Shown one piece after another: positions 1 through 8,777 of a stretch of 64,000 nucleotides of DNA; within the stretch, counting starts at the first letter, position 1, and each line of letters opens with the position of its first letter. The stretch covers positions 62,001-126,000 of the forward strand of contig JAQXOO010000012.1 in the NCBI GenBank assembly GCA_029099685.1, written 5' to 3'. This DNA comes from Clostridia bacterium (GTDB lineage: Bacteria > Bacillota > Clostridia > Oscillospirales > Butyricicoccaceae). Below the pieces are notes generated by a model, which was not told the origin of the DNA, ran no database searches, and worked only from the letters and a program-made list of their open reading frames with translations. Position numbers and translations under genes: made by a program.

Positions 1-611
1 CTTCCTACCTGGTGGGCCTGGTGGCCGGCATGATGACCGAGTCCAACACCGTTGGCTATGTTCAGGGCATGTATTCTGACTCCATGAACCAGTTTGCCGT
101 GGGTTACATCGCCGGTGTCAAGGCTGCCAATCCCGATGCTGAGATCCTGCAGTACAACGCCAACTCCTTCGGCGATGCCGCTGTGGGCAAGACCGCTGCT
201 GTGGATATGATCACCAAGGGCGCTGACGTCATCTATCATGCCGCCGGCGGCACCGGTTCCGGTGTCATCGAGGGCTGCAAGGAGAATGGCATCTGGGCCA
301 TCGGTGTCGACTCCGACCAGAGCCCCCTGGCTCCCGAAAACGTCATCACCTCCGCTATGAAGCGTGTTGACACTGCCGCTCAGGATATTTCTAAGGCTGT
401 TGCCGACGGTAAGTTCCAGTCCGGCGTTCATATGTATGATCTGACCAACGAAGGCGTTGGCATTGCTCCCACCCAGAACCTGCTGCCTGCTGAGGTCGTG
501 GACGCCGTTAACGCTGCCATGGCCAAGGTCGAGTCCGGCGAGATCACCGTTCCCAACACCATCGACGAGCTGGAAGCTGTCTATCCCGGCGCTTTCACTC
601 TGACCGAGTAA
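1..611 (+). CDS. BMP-family nucleoside-binding protein, C-terminal part
   Basis: The reading frame is open from the window edge (first full codon at base 3), so only about 202 C-terminal residues are seen and the signal peptide and lipobox are missing. The segment has the periplasmic-binding fold typical of the BMP/PnrA family, including AGGTGSGVIEGCKENG and GVDSDQSP. These lipoproteins capture nucleosides outside the membrane for an ABC importer. The ATPase, two permeases and cytidine deaminase downstream (3196-7165) complete such a system. A strong terminator follows directly, so the binding protein is probably transcribed at a higher level than the rest. Confidence 0.9.
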   Translation, partial: SYLVGLVAGMMTESNTVGYVQGMYSDSMNQFAVGYIAGVKAANPDAEILQYNANSFGDAAVGKTAAVDMITKGADVIYHAAGGTGSGVIEGCKENGIWAIGVDSDQSPLAPENVITSAMKRVDTAAQDISKAVADGKFQSGVHMYDLTNEGVGIAPTQNLLPAEVVDAVNAAMAKVESGEITVPNTIDELEAVYPGAFTLTE

Positions 612-624
612 GCTTTACCGCCAT

Positions 625-659
625 CAAAACTCCGCTGACTTGTTCAGCGGAGTTTTTTT
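625..659 (+). terminator. Rho-independent terminator after the nucleoside-binding protein
   Basis: A perfect 10-bp stem (629-638 with 644-653) with a five-base loop is followed by seven T residues. It lies 14 bases after the stop codon. Confidence 0.9.
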
Positions 660-690
660 GCGCAAAAAATGATGAAATCGGCGAAAAAAT

Positions 691-719
691 GTGGAAATTT
701 CTTACCGGCATGATATAAT
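691..719 (+). promoter_or_regulatory. Possible promoter of yjjI
   Basis: A perfect TATAAT lies at 714-719, between the upstream terminator and the yjjI start. The -35 region is poor (TGGAAA-like near 692), so this call rests on the -10 and on position. Confidence 0.45.
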
Positions 720-756
720 AAATAAAGTATTCATATCATCATGGGAGGAATTGACC

Positions 757-2298
757 ATGCGCGAACTTACGGCATCGGAAGTGCAGACTGCAAGAGAAGC
801 CATTTTGGCCACCATTACCGACAGAACACTGACCCATGAGCAGAAGGTCACAAACCTGTCGCGCCATGCTGAGAATCTGCTCACTGTGCTGGACGAGCCG
901 GCTGAACTGGACAGCCTGATGCGGGTGCCGGTCACGGAAAAATGCATCTGCAACCTGGGTGAGGGTGACGCGCCCTACCGTCCCCGTTACATTGCGCCCG
1001 ATTACGCCAAATTCCTGCGGGAGGGCAGCGCGTTCCTCCAGCTGGAGCCTGCCACCGACCTTTTCGACGCGCTGAATAACCTTCTGATCTTCTACCATAA
1101 TGTGCCCAGCATCACCAATTTCCCGGTGTATATCGGCAACCTGGATCAGCTGCTGGAGCCTTATGTGGAGGGAATGGATGACGAGACTGTCAAAAAGGCC
1201 CTGCGCCTGTTTTTCAAGAATGTGGACCGCACCATTCTGGACTCCTTCTGCCACGCGGACATCGGCCCCATGGATACCCGCGCCGGCCGCCTGATCATGC
1301 AGGTGGAAGCTGAACTGGAGGACGCCGTCCCCAACCTGACCATGCGTGTCAGCGCTGAGACACCCGACAGCTATCTGCTGGAGGGCATCCGCTGCGCCAT
1401 GCATTCCGCAAAGCCCAGCTTTGCCAATGACGCCATGTTCCGGCGGGAGCTGGGGGACCATTACGTCATCGCCAGCTGCTACAACGGTCTGCTGGAGGCT
1501 GGCGGCAGCTACACCCTGTCCCGGCTGCTGCTGGGCAACATCGCCCGCCGCGCCGACAGCATTGCGGATTTCAAGACCCGCGTGCTGCCGCATATGATGG
1601 ATGTGATGGCCCGGTATATGGACGAACGCATCCGGTTCATTGTGGAAAAGAGCGGCTTTTTTGAAAGCAACTTCCTGTCGCGAGAGGGCTTCATCAAGCG
1701 GGAAAACTTTACCGCCATGTACGGGCTGGTTGGCCTTGCAGAAGCGGTCAACGTGCTGATGGAGAAAGAGGGCAAGTCCGGCCGCTACGGCCATTGTGCC
1801 GAGGCGGACGCCCTGGGCGTGGAGATCATGGACCAGATCGAAGCCTTCAACAACGCCCATCAGGCACCCTACTGCGAATGCACCGGCGGCCATTTCCTGC
1901 TGCACGCCCAGGTGGGCCTGGCTGATGATCAGAACAGCAGTCCCGGCACCCGCATCCCCATTGGCGAGGAACCGGACGAGCTGGTGGACCACCTCAAACA
2001 CATCTCCTTGTTCCACAAATACTTCCCCTCCGGCACCGGCGATATCTTCCCGGTGGACCTGACGGTGCACAACAATCCCCAGTTTATTCTGGACATCCTG
2101 CGGGGCGCCTTCAAAACGGACATCCGCTACCTGTCCTTCTACAGCAGCGACAGTGATGTGATCCGGGTCACCGGCTATCTTGTCAAACGCTCTGAGATGG
2201 AAAAGCTGGACAGCGGCCTGAACGTCCGCCAGAACACCACCGGGCTCGGCCTGGGCGCCTCCAAAAACTGCAAGATCCTGGACCGCCGCATCCGCTGA
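757..2298 (+). CDS. yjjI: YjjI-family glycyl radical enzyme
   Basis: A 513-residue protein of the YjjI (DUF3029) family, close to the E. coli length. Near the C-terminus is the glycyl-radical motif RVTGY, with Gly about residue 473. Cys241 in the motif SCYNGLLEAGGSY and the CEC at 373-375 are candidate radical-relay cysteines; I cannot tell which is catalytic. The start at 757 has GGGAGGA nearby; an earlier in-frame ATG at 691 lacks a ribosome site. The activase gene begins one base after the stop. The substrate of YjjI enzymes is not known to me; the setting among nucleoside uptake genes suggests nucleoside or deoxyribose metabolism, as an inference. Confidence 0.88.
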   Translation: MRELTASEVQTAREAILATITDRTLTHEQKVTNLSRHAENLLTVLDEPAELDSLMRVPVTEKCICNLGEGDAPYRPRYIAPDYAKFLREGSAFLQLEPATDLFDALNNLLIFYHNVPSITNFPVYIGNLDQLLEPYVEGMDDETVKKALRLFFKNVDRTILDSFCHADIGPMDTRAGRLIMQVEAELEDAVPNLTMRVSAETPDSYLLEGIRCAMHSAKPSFANDAMFRRELGDHYVIASCYNGLLEAGGSYTLSRLLLGNIARRADSIADFKTRVLPHMMDVMARYMDERIRFIVEKSGFFESNFLSREGFIKRENFTAMYGLVGLAEAVNVLMEKEGKSGRYGHCAEADALGVEIMDQIEAFNNAHQAPYCECTGGHFLLHAQVGLADDQNSSPGTRIPIGEEPDELVDHLKHISLFHKYFPSGTGDIFPVDLTVHNNPQFILDILRGAFKTDIRYLSFYSSDSDVIRVTGYLVKRSEMEKLDSGLNVRQNTTGLGLGASKNCKILDRRIR

Positions 2299-2299
2299 T

Positions 2300-3139
2300 A
2301 TGGAAGCGCTGGTCAATAAGATCATCCCTTTCAGCTCGGTGGACGGCCCGGGCAACCGGACAGCCATTTTCCTGCAGGGCTGCAATTTTGACTGCAAATA
2401 CTGCCACAACCCGGAGACTATCCATCTGTGCGGCCATTGCGGCACCTGCGTTTCAGTTTGTCCCACCGGCGCGCTGCAGAAGCAGGGAGGGAGGGTCACC
2501 TATGATATCACGAAGTGCTGCCTGTGCGATGCCTGCCTGAAGGTCTGCCCCAACGGCAGCTCTCCCCGCACCCGCTCCATGACCCCGAAGCAGGTGATGG
2601 AGGAGGTCAAAAAGAATATGCCTTTTATCCGTGGCATCACGGTCTCCGGCGGAGAATGCACCCGCTGGCGGGATTTTCTGGCAGAGTTGTTCGCTCTGGC
2701 AAAGGAGGAGGGCCTGCATACGCTGATAGACAGCAACGGCAGCTATGACCTGTCCGCAGACCCGGAACTGATGGCTGTAACAGACGGTGTCATGCTGGAT
2801 GTAAAGGCATGGGACCTTACGGTCCACCAGGACCTTTGCGGTGCGGAAAACAGCGAGGTAAAGGCCAATCTGGACTTTCTGGCCCGGTGCGGCAAGCTCA
2901 CAGAGGTCCGCACCGTGGTGGTGCCCGGCCTGGGCGATCCGGAGGAAACGGTGCGTTGGGTAGCCCAATGCATCGCACCCTGGCAGAGCCGGGGCGGCAC
3001 GCGCTACAAAATCATTCGTTACCGTCCTTTCGGCGTCCGGGAACGGTACAAGAGCATCGTCCCGCCAACGGACGAGCAGCTGGATGGGCTGGCGGCGCTG
3101 GCCCGCAGCTTTGGCCTGACCGATGTGGTGGTCACCTGA
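2300..3139 (+). CDS. yjjW: YjjW-family glycyl radical enzyme activase (radical SAM)
   Basis: A 279-residue radical SAM protein. The cluster motif CNFDCKYC lies near residue 28, preceded by the activase-type SSVDGPGNR. Two further cysteine groups (CGHCGTCVSVC and CCLCDACLKVC) form a ferredoxin-like insert for two extra 4Fe-4S clusters, as in PflA/YjjW-type activases. It should cleave S-adenosylmethionine and abstract hydrogen from the glycine of the upstream YjjI protein. The start is one base after the yjjI stop, so the two are translationally coupled. Confidence 0.9.
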   Translation: MEALVNKIIPFSSVDGPGNRTAIFLQGCNFDCKYCHNPETIHLCGHCGTCVSVCPTGALQKQGGRVTYDITKCCLCDACLKVCPNGSSPRTRSMTPKQVMEEVKKNMPFIRGITVSGGECTRWRDFLAELFALAKEEGLHTLIDSNGSYDLSADPELMAVTDGVMLDVKAWDLTVHQDLCGAENSEVKANLDFLARCGKLTEVRTVVVPGLGDPEETVRWVAQCIAPWQSRGGTRYKIIRYRPFGVRERYKSIVPPTDEQLDGLAALARSFGLTDVVVT

Positions 3140-3195
3140 ACCCATTTGCGCTTACTGTTTGAGAATATACGCAAAACCAATAGGGAGGGAGCTTT

Positions 3196-4743
3196 TTGGC
3201 GAAACAACGTAATGTGGACCTATCCACCCCCGTCATTGAAATGCGGAATATTGTGAAGAAATTCGGCGACTTCACGGCCAATGACGGTATCGACCTGACT
3301 GTGCACAAAGGCGAGATCCACGCGATCCTGGGTGAAAACGGCGCGGGAAAAAGTACGCTGATGAACATCCTGTACGGTCTGTACAGGCCTAACTCCGGTG
3401 AGATCCGTGTCAACGGCAAGCCGGTGGACATCGACAGCCCCAAAAAGGCCATCGAAGTGGGCATCGGCATGGTGCATCAGCACTTCATGCTGGTACAGCC
3501 GTTTACCATCACCGAAAACATCGTTCTGGGCATGGAGCCTGTGAAGGGCGTCAAGCTGGACATGGCCACCGCACGGAAAAATGTAGTGGAGATCTCAGAA
3601 AAATACGGCCTGGCCATCGACCCCGACGCCAAGGTGGAGGACATCTCGGTTGGAATGCAGCAGCGCGTGGAGATTTTGAAGGCCCTGTACCGGGGCGCGG
3701 ACATCCTCATCCTGGACGAACCCACCGCGTCGCTGACGCCGCAGGAGATCCAGGCGCTCATCGAGATCATGCGCAAACTCACCGCGGACGGAAAGTCCAT
3801 CATCCTCATCACCCATAAACTGAAGGAGATCAAGGCTTCCGCCGACTACTGCACCATCATCCGCCTGGGCAAGCTCATCGACGTGGTCAACGTGGATGAG
3901 GTCACCGAGAATGAGCTGGCCGCCAAAATGGTGGGCCGCAACGTGACTTTCAAGGTGGAAAAGGAGGAGCATCCCTTCGGTGATGTGGTCCTTCAGATAG
4001 AGGACCTGCACGGCATGGATTACCGCAAAGTCGAGATCCTCAAGGGACTGAGCCTGCAGGTGCGGGAGGGCGAGATCTTGGGCATCGCCGGCATCGACGG
4101 CAATGGCCAGACCGAGCTGGTGGAGATCATCACCGGCCTGCGGAAGGCCACCGGCGGAAAAGTCTCCGTTCGGGGCGAGAATCTCATCAACGCCACCCCC
4201 AGAAAGCTCTTTAACAAGGGGGTCAGCAGCATCCCCGCCGACCGTCAGAAGCACGGCCTGGTACTGGACTTCACCGTGGCGGAGAACATGATCCTCCAGA
4301 ATTACCGGGAGCCGCAGTTCTCCAAAAACGGCTTTTTAAAAAAGGATGCCATCCGGGCCTTTGCCGGTGAATGCGCGGAAAAATATGACGTTCGTCCCCG
4401 AAATTCCGTGGATAAGCCCGCGGGAACCCTGTCCGGCGGCAACCAGCAAAAGGTCATCATCGCCCGCGAGGTGGAGAACAACAAGGACCTGCTGATCGCG
4501 GTCAACCCCACCCGCGGCCTGGACGTGGGCGCCATTGAATACGTTCACAAGTATATCGTGGACCAGCGGAACAAGGGCAAGGCCGTCCTGCTGGTATCCT
4601 TTGAGCTGGACGAGGTCATGAGCCTGTCCGACCGCATCGATGTGATCTATGACGGCCGGATCGTGGGCAGTGTGCCCGGCGCGGAGGCCGACGAAAAAGA
4701 ACTGGGCCTGATGATGGCAGGAGGTGGAAGACATGAAGCGTAA
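3196..4743 (+). CDS. Nucleoside ABC importer ATPase, two nucleotide-binding domains
   Basis: A 515-residue fused ATPase of the sugar/nucleoside (RbsA/YufO) type. The first domain has Walker A GENGAGKST at about 46-54 and Walker B ILILDEPTAS. The second has the degenerate Walker A GIDGNGQTE and signature LSGGNQQK, as is usual in this class. It powers uptake through the two permeases that follow. The start is a TTG at 3196 with GGGAGGGA at 3182-3189. The gene overlaps the next by 11 bases. Confidence 0.92.
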   Translation: MAKQRNVDLSTPVIEMRNIVKKFGDFTANDGIDLTVHKGEIHAILGENGAGKSTLMNILYGLYRPNSGEIRVNGKPVDIDSPKKAIEVGIGMVHQHFMLVQPFTITENIVLGMEPVKGVKLDMATARKNVVEISEKYGLAIDPDAKVEDISVGMQQRVEILKALYRGADILILDEPTASLTPQEIQALIEIMRKLTADGKSIILITHKLKEIKASADYCTIIRLGKLIDVVNVDEVTENELAAKMVGRNVTFKVEKEEHPFGDVVLQIEDLHGMDYRKVEILKGLSLQVREGEILGIAGIDGNGQTELVEIITGLRKATGGKVSVRGENLINATPRKLFNKGVSSIPADRQKHGLVLDFTVAENMILQNYREPQFSKNGFLKKDAIRAFAGECAEKYDVRPRNSVDKPAGTLSGGNQQKVIIAREVENNKDLLIAVNPTRGLDVGAIEYVHKYIVDQRNKGKAVLLVSFELDEVMSLSDRIDVIYDGRIVGSVPGAEADEKELGLMMAGGGRHEA

Positions 4744-5803
4744 GTTCTCCCTGCAAAAGCTGCTGCAGAGCAATTTTACCCTCACCTTCATCGCCATCCT
4801 GTTCGCCTTTTTGGTGGGCGGCATCTTCCTGCAGTGCATCGGCATCAATCCCTTTACGGCATACGGCAAGCTGCTGCAAAGCGCCTTCAGCACCGCAAAG
4901 TCCATGTCCTACTGCGTGGTTTACGGCACGCCGCTGATTTTCACCGGCCTGTCTGTGGCCTTTTCCTTCCGCACCGGCGTGTTCAACATCGGGGCCGAGG
5001 GCCAGTTCGTGGTGGGTTCCATGGCTGCCTGTGTGGTGGGCATTCTGGTGCCCGCTCCCTCTGTGATCCTGATCCCCCTGTGCTTCCTGGCTGCCGCCGC
5101 GGCAGGCGCCCTGTGGGGTGTGGTGGTAGGCGTCCTGAAGACCAAATGGGGCATCAACGAGGTGCTGTCCATGATCATGTTTAACTGGATCGCCTTTTAT
5201 CTGTCCAACTATATCGTTTCCATCCCCGCCATCCACAGCGAGGGCACGGCGGAGGCCACCAAAAATGTCTCTGACGCCGCCCGCATCCTGCTTCCCCAGT
5301 CTCTGCGCGAGGGGCTGAACCTGGCGTCCACCTCCAACTGGGGTATTCTGTTGGCCGGTATCTTCGCCATCCTCATTTACATGATCATCGAAAAGACCAC
5401 CTTGGGCTATGAGCTGAAAGCGGTGGGCTTCAACCGCCACGCGGCTGAGTACGGCGGCATCAACACCAGCCGGGCCATGCTCACCGCTCTGTGCATCTCC
5501 GGCGCCCTGGCGGGCATCGGCGGTGCGGTGCAGGTGCTTGGCATGGGCCAGCGCATCAGCGTTTTTGCCGGACAGGAGGGCTACGGCTTCGACGGCATCG
5601 TGGTGGCGCTTATCGGCGGCTCCAATCCCATTGGCGTCTTTGTGGCGGGTATCTTCTACGGCGCTTTGAAATACGCGGGAAGCAAGCTCAACCTCATCGG
5701 CGCTCCCTCTGAGGTCATCAAGATCATCACCGGCACGGTGGTGTTCTTCATCGCCATCTCCCATGTGTTCAAGATCGTCAAAAAGAGAAAGGCAGGGAAA
5801 TAA
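4733..5803 (+). CDS. Nucleoside ABC importer permease 1 (YufP-like)
   Basis: A 356-residue multi-spanning membrane protein of the BPD-transp-2 family, with the motif FRTGVFNIGAEGQF near the second segment and a long hydrophobic C-terminal half. It forms the channel with the next gene product. I chose ATG 4733, about 8 bases after AGGAGG; a GTG at 4724 falls on that site itself. The start lies inside the end of the ATPase gene and the stop abuts the next start, so the genes are coupled. Confidence 0.9.
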   Translation: MKRKFSLQKLLQSNFTLTFIAILFAFLVGGIFLQCIGINPFTAYGKLLQSAFSTAKSMSYCVVYGTPLIFTGLSVAFSFRTGVFNIGAEGQFVVGSMAACVVGILVPAPSVILIPLCFLAAAAAGALWGVVVGVLKTKWGINEVLSMIMFNWIAFYLSNYIVSIPAIHSEGTAEATKNVSDAARILLPQSLREGLNLASTSNWGILLAGIFAILIYMIIEKTTLGYELKAVGFNRHAAEYGGINTSRAMLTALCISGALAGIGGAVQVLGMGQRISVFAGQEGYGFDGIVVALIGGSNPIGVFVAGIFYGALKYAGSKLNLIGAPSEVIKIITGTVVFFIAISHVFKIVKKRKAGK

Positions 5804-6745
5804 ATGGAAAGCATTATCAATGAACTGGGCATTATCATTTATGCGACCCTGACCTATACGCCGCCGCTGCTGTTTGCGGCGCTTGGCTCCTGTTTTTCGG
5901 AGAACAGCGGCGTGGTGAACATCGGCATTGAGGGCATGATGACCATCGGCGCGTTTTTCGGCGCGGCTATTGCTCATTTTACCGGAAATCCCTGGATCGG
6001 CTTCCTCTGCGGCGGCCTTGCGGGCGCCGCGCTGGCCCTGCTTCATGCCGTCGCCTCCGTCTCGCTGCACGCAGACCAGACCATCGTGGGCACAGCCATC
6101 AACTTTTTGGGCGCCGGCGTGGCTCTGCTGCTGTCGAAGGCCTGGTTCAACTCCTCTGATACGCCCAACCTTCTGGACAACAAGCTGCCCAACCTGTTCT
6201 CCGGTATGTTTACCGAGGGCACGGTGGGGGCAAACTTCCTGAAAAACGTGCTGCGGAACCCGGTATCCACCTATCTGGTGTTCCTATGTGTCATTTTAGT
6301 GTGGTTCATCTTCTACAAGACCCGCTTCGGATTGCGGCTCCGGGCTGCCGGTGAACATCCCAAGGCCTGTGACACCCTGGGTATCAACGTCATCGGCATC
6401 CGCTATGCCGCCGTGGTCATCTCCGGATTCCTGGCGGGCCTGGGCGGCGCCTCCATCACCATGGCGACCATGAACCAGTTCCGCCCCACGTCGGTGGTGG
6501 GCCACGGCTTCATCGCCATCGCCGCCGTCATCTTCGGCAAGTTCAAACCCCAGGGCGCCATGTGGGCCTGCCTGCTGTTCGGTATGTGTACCGGCCTCCG
6601 CGTGGTGCTGGGCGGTGCGTCTCCCATTCCCACGCAGCTGATCTCCATGATCCCTTATGTCACCACGGTGGTGGTGCTGGTGCTGTTCGTGGGCAAATCC
6701 CGCGCCCCCGCGGCCAACGGCAAGCCCTATATCAAATCCAAGTAA
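5804..6745 (+). CDS. Nucleoside ABC importer permease 2 (YufQ-like)
   Basis: A 313-residue permease of the same family as its neighbour, with NSGVVNIGIEGMM, the family's conserved loop. It contains about eight to ten hydrophobic segments. It starts at the base after the stop of permease 1, which implies stoichiometric synthesis. Pairing of two different permeases with one fused ATPase and a BMP-type binding protein is the standard layout of guanosine/purine nucleoside importers in Firmicutes. Confidence 0.9.
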   Translation: MESIINELGIIIYATLTYTPPLLFAALGSCFSENSGVVNIGIEGMMTIGAFFGAAIAHFTGNPWIGFLCGGLAGAALALLHAVASVSLHADQTIVGTAINFLGAGVALLLSKAWFNSSDTPNLLDNKLPNLFSGMFTEGTVGANFLKNVLRNPVSTYLVFLCVILVWFIFYKTRFGLRLRAAGEHPKACDTLGINVIGIRYAAVVISGFLAGLGGASITMATMNQFRPTSVVGHGFIAIAAVIFGKFKPQGAMWACLLFGMCTGLRVVLGGASPIPTQLISMIPYVTTVVVLVLFVGKSRAPAANGKPYIKSK

Positions 6746-6757
6746 GAGGTGTGCTGC

Positions 6758-7165
6758 ATGGGTGACAAGGAACTGATCCTGGAGGCCATCGAAGCCCGCA
6801 AAAATGCTTATACGCCCTATTCCCACTTTCAGGTGGGCGCCGCGCTGGAGGGGGCCGGCGGCGCGGTCTATCGAGGCTGCAATATTGAAAACGCCGCCTA
6901 TACCCCCAGCAACTGTGCCGAGCGCACCGCGTTTTTCAAAGCGGTCAGCGAAGGGGAGCGCAGCTTCCGCCGTATCGCCATTGTGGCCGGACCGGAAGGG
7001 GAGAAGCTGATCCATACCGCGCCCTGCGGCGTGTGCCGCCAGGTGATGATGGAGTTCTGCGATCCTGATGCGTTCCGGATCCTTCTGGCCACCGGTCCGG
7101 ACGATTACCGGACCTATACCCTCCGACAGCTGCTGCCGGAAGGCTTCGGTCCCGATAACCTGTAA
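6758..7165 (+). CDS. cdd: Cytidine deaminase
   Basis: A 135-residue homotetrameric-type cytidine deaminase. The zinc site is complete: CAERTAFF (ligand Cys and catalytic Glu) and PCGVCRQ (two ligand Cys). It converts cytidine and deoxycytidine to uridine and deoxyuridine in the cytoplasm, the first step after import by the preceding transporter. ATG 6758 follows GAGGTG; a GTG at 6749 overlaps that site. It is the last gene of the cluster. Confidence 0.95.
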   Translation: MGDKELILEAIEARKNAYTPYSHFQVGAALEGAGGAVYRGCNIENAAYTPSNCAERTAFFKAVSEGERSFRRIAIVAGPEGEKLIHTAPCGVCRQVMMEFCDPDAFRILLATGPDDYRTYTLRQLLPEGFGPDNL

Positions 7166-7172
7166 AAGGAAA

Positions 7173-7209
7173 GAAAGGCATCTCATTTTGGGGGATGCCT
7201 TTCTTTTTT
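7173..7209 (+). terminator. Terminator of the nucleoside operon
   Basis: A 10-bp stem (7173-7182 with 7194-7203) is followed by a T run, eight bases after the cdd stop codon. Confidence 0.88.
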
Positions 7210-7220
7210 CAAAAAACCTA

Positions 7221-7250
7221 TTGACAAGCTCTCTGTAAAACAGGTATACT
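7221..7250 (+). promoter_or_regulatory. Sigma-A promoter of the riboswitch-permease unit
   Basis: Perfect TTGACA at 7221-7226 and TATACT at 7245-7250 with an 18-base spacer. Transcription would begin about 7257, exactly where the riboswitch aptamer starts. Confidence 0.85.
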
Positions 7251-7256
7251 GTTCTT

Positions 7257-7386
7257 TGCATTAGGGAGTAGTTTGCACGCTTTGCCGCGTGTGACACAGT
7301 TCGTCATCACGTGATGCGTTCACCGGACTGCGTCCTTAGTAACGAGACTTTTGCCGCCCAATGGGGCGGAAAAGGTCTTTTTTTAT
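7257..7386 (+). promoter_or_regulatory. yybP-ykoY family riboswitch (Mn2+) with terminator
   Basis: The leader has the family hallmarks in order: GGGAGTAG at 7264-7271, a central arm with CGTCATCACGTGATG and TTCACCGG, and AACGAGACTTT near 7341-7351. This matches the order and spacing of yybP-ykoY aptamers as I remember them. The 3' strand of the aptamer overlaps a long terminator stem (7345-7359 with 7364-7378) followed by eight T residues (7378-7385). Known members sense Mn2+ and switch on metal exporters by preventing termination. No alignment against the Rfam model was possible here. Confidence 0.85.
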
Positions 7387-7406
7387 ACCTGAAAGGGGAA
7401 CCGTAT

Positions 7407-8681
7407 ATGAAAACCATTGCACTGGTCCTGTTCATCATCACGTATGTGCTGATGATCGTACTGTCTGACAAGCGGCCTTATGTGGCGTTGGTCTCCGCCG
7501 TACTGTATGTGGCCCTGGGCATCATGCCTGTCAGCCGGATCGCAAGCGCCATCGACTGGAATGTTCTCATGATGCTTGCCGGCACCATGGGCACCGTATT
7601 TCTGTTCATCGAATCCAAAATGCCCAACCGTCTGGCGGATCTGATGCTGAAAAAGACGCCCAACGTGATGTGGGTGGCTGTGGCCATGTCTCTGTTTGCA
7701 GGCATCGTGTCCGCCTTTGTGGACAATGTGGCCACCGTTCTCATGATCGCGCCGGTGGGACTGGCCATCTGCAAAAAGCTGAATATGTCCCCGGTGGCCA
7801 TGCTGATCTGCATCTCGGTGTCCTCCAACCTGCAGGGTGCCGCCACCCTGGTGGGTGATACCACCTCCATCATGCTGGGTGGCTACGCCGATATGAATTT
7901 CCTGGAGTTCCTCTGGATGAAAGGCCGTCCCGGCATTTTCTGGGCAGTGGAGCTGGGTGCTGCCTGCACCATCCCGGTCATCATGTTTTTGTTCCGGAAA
8001 AACCGGCAGCCCGTGGAGGTCCGGGAGCTGACTCCTGTGGAGGACTATTTTCCCAGCTATCTGCTGATTGCCACCGTGGCGCTGCTGATCGTTGCGTCCT
8101 TCATTCCCAATACCCCCGCCATGATCAACGGCATCATTTGTATGTCGATCTTCGTCATCGGACTTCTCCGTGCCGCCGTGAAGTACCGGGGACAGGGGCT
8201 TGTAAAGGCCGCTTTGAAGGAAGTGGACTATAAAACGCTGCTGCTTTTGGGCAGCCTGTTTGTGGTCATTGCCAGCCTGGGCGAGGCGGGTGTCATTGAC
8301 CAGATCGCCCAGCTGTTCGTCAAGCTGGGCGGCGACAACCTGTTTGTCATGTATTCGTTGATCGTCTGGGGCTCCGTGCTGATGAGTGCCTTTATCGATA
8401 ACATCCCCTATGTGGCCACCATGCTGCCTGTGGTCACCGGTATCGCCGCCATGATGGGCTGCAGCCCCTATGTGCTGTATTTCGGCCTGCTCACCGGCTC
8501 CACTCTGGGCGGAAACCTGACGCCCATCGGCGCTTCTGCCAATATTGCCACCATCGCCATCCTGCAAAAGGAGGGCAATCGGGTGAAGACCTCGGACTTT
8601 TTAAAGATCGGCGTGCCCTTCACTCTGACCGCTGTCACCGTGGGCTACCTGTTCATTTGGTTCGTCTGGGCCGGCGTGTAA
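7407..8681 (+). CDS. ArsB/NhaD-like (SLC13 superfamily) permease
   Basis: A 424-residue integral membrane protein with about eleven hydrophobic segments and two halves carrying related loops (SAFVDNVATVLM and SAFIDNIPYVAT), typical of the ion transporter superfamily that includes ArsB, NhaD and citrate permeases. ATG 7407 has AAAGGGGAA upstream. The riboswitch in the leader points to a metal-linked role, possibly export of manganese or another ion; the substrate cannot be read from the sequence. The gene stands alone with its own promoter. Confidence 0.85.
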   Translation: MKTIALVLFIITYVLMIVLSDKRPYVALVSAVLYVALGIMPVSRIASAIDWNVLMMLAGTMGTVFLFIESKMPNRLADLMLKKTPNVMWVAVAMSLFAGIVSAFVDNVATVLMIAPVGLAICKKLNMSPVAMLICISVSSNLQGAATLVGDTTSIMLGGYADMNFLEFLWMKGRPGIFWAVELGAACTIPVIMFLFRKNRQPVEVRELTPVEDYFPSYLLIATVALLIVASFIPNTPAMINGIICMSIFVIGLLRAAVKYRGQGLVKAALKEVDYKTLLLLGSLFVVIASLGEAGVIDQIAQLFVKLGGDNLFVMYSLIVWGSVLMSAFIDNIPYVATMLPVVTGIAAMMGCSPYVLYFGLLTGSTLGGNLTPIGASANIATIAILQKEGNRVKTSDFLKIGVPFTLTAVTVGYLFIWFVWAGV

Positions 8682-8684
8682 TGT

Positions 8685-8705
8685 GCGGCGCGGGTCCGCT
8701 TTTTT
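8685..8705 (+). terminator. Weak terminator-like stem after the permease
   Basis: A short GCGG/CCGC stem (8685-8688 with 8696-8699) is followed by six T residues. The stem is only four base pairs plus possible extensions, so the call is tentative. Confidence 0.35.
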
Positions 8706-8727
8706 GACTGCGGCAACAGAGAGTTGC

Positions 8728-8756
8728 TTTGCTTTTCCCGGAAACCGTGGTATTCT
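8728..8756 (+). promoter_or_regulatory. Likely promoter of the HTH/zinc-ribbon gene
   Basis: TTTGCT at 8728-8733 and TATTCT at 8751-8756 with a 17-base spacer and an extended -10 (TGG before the -10). Confidence 0.45.
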
Positions 8757-8777
8757 ATCTGTGAGGTGATGATTTTC

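Noticed and set aside
739..2499. A 586-residue minus-strand frame opposite yjjI
   Set aside because: It is Ala/Gly/His/Gln-rich shadow sequence with no family features and overlaps a clear enzyme gene.
4616..6070. A 484-residue minus-strand frame opposite the nucleoside permeases
   Set aside because: It is low-complexity, charged shadow sequence opposite clear membrane proteins.
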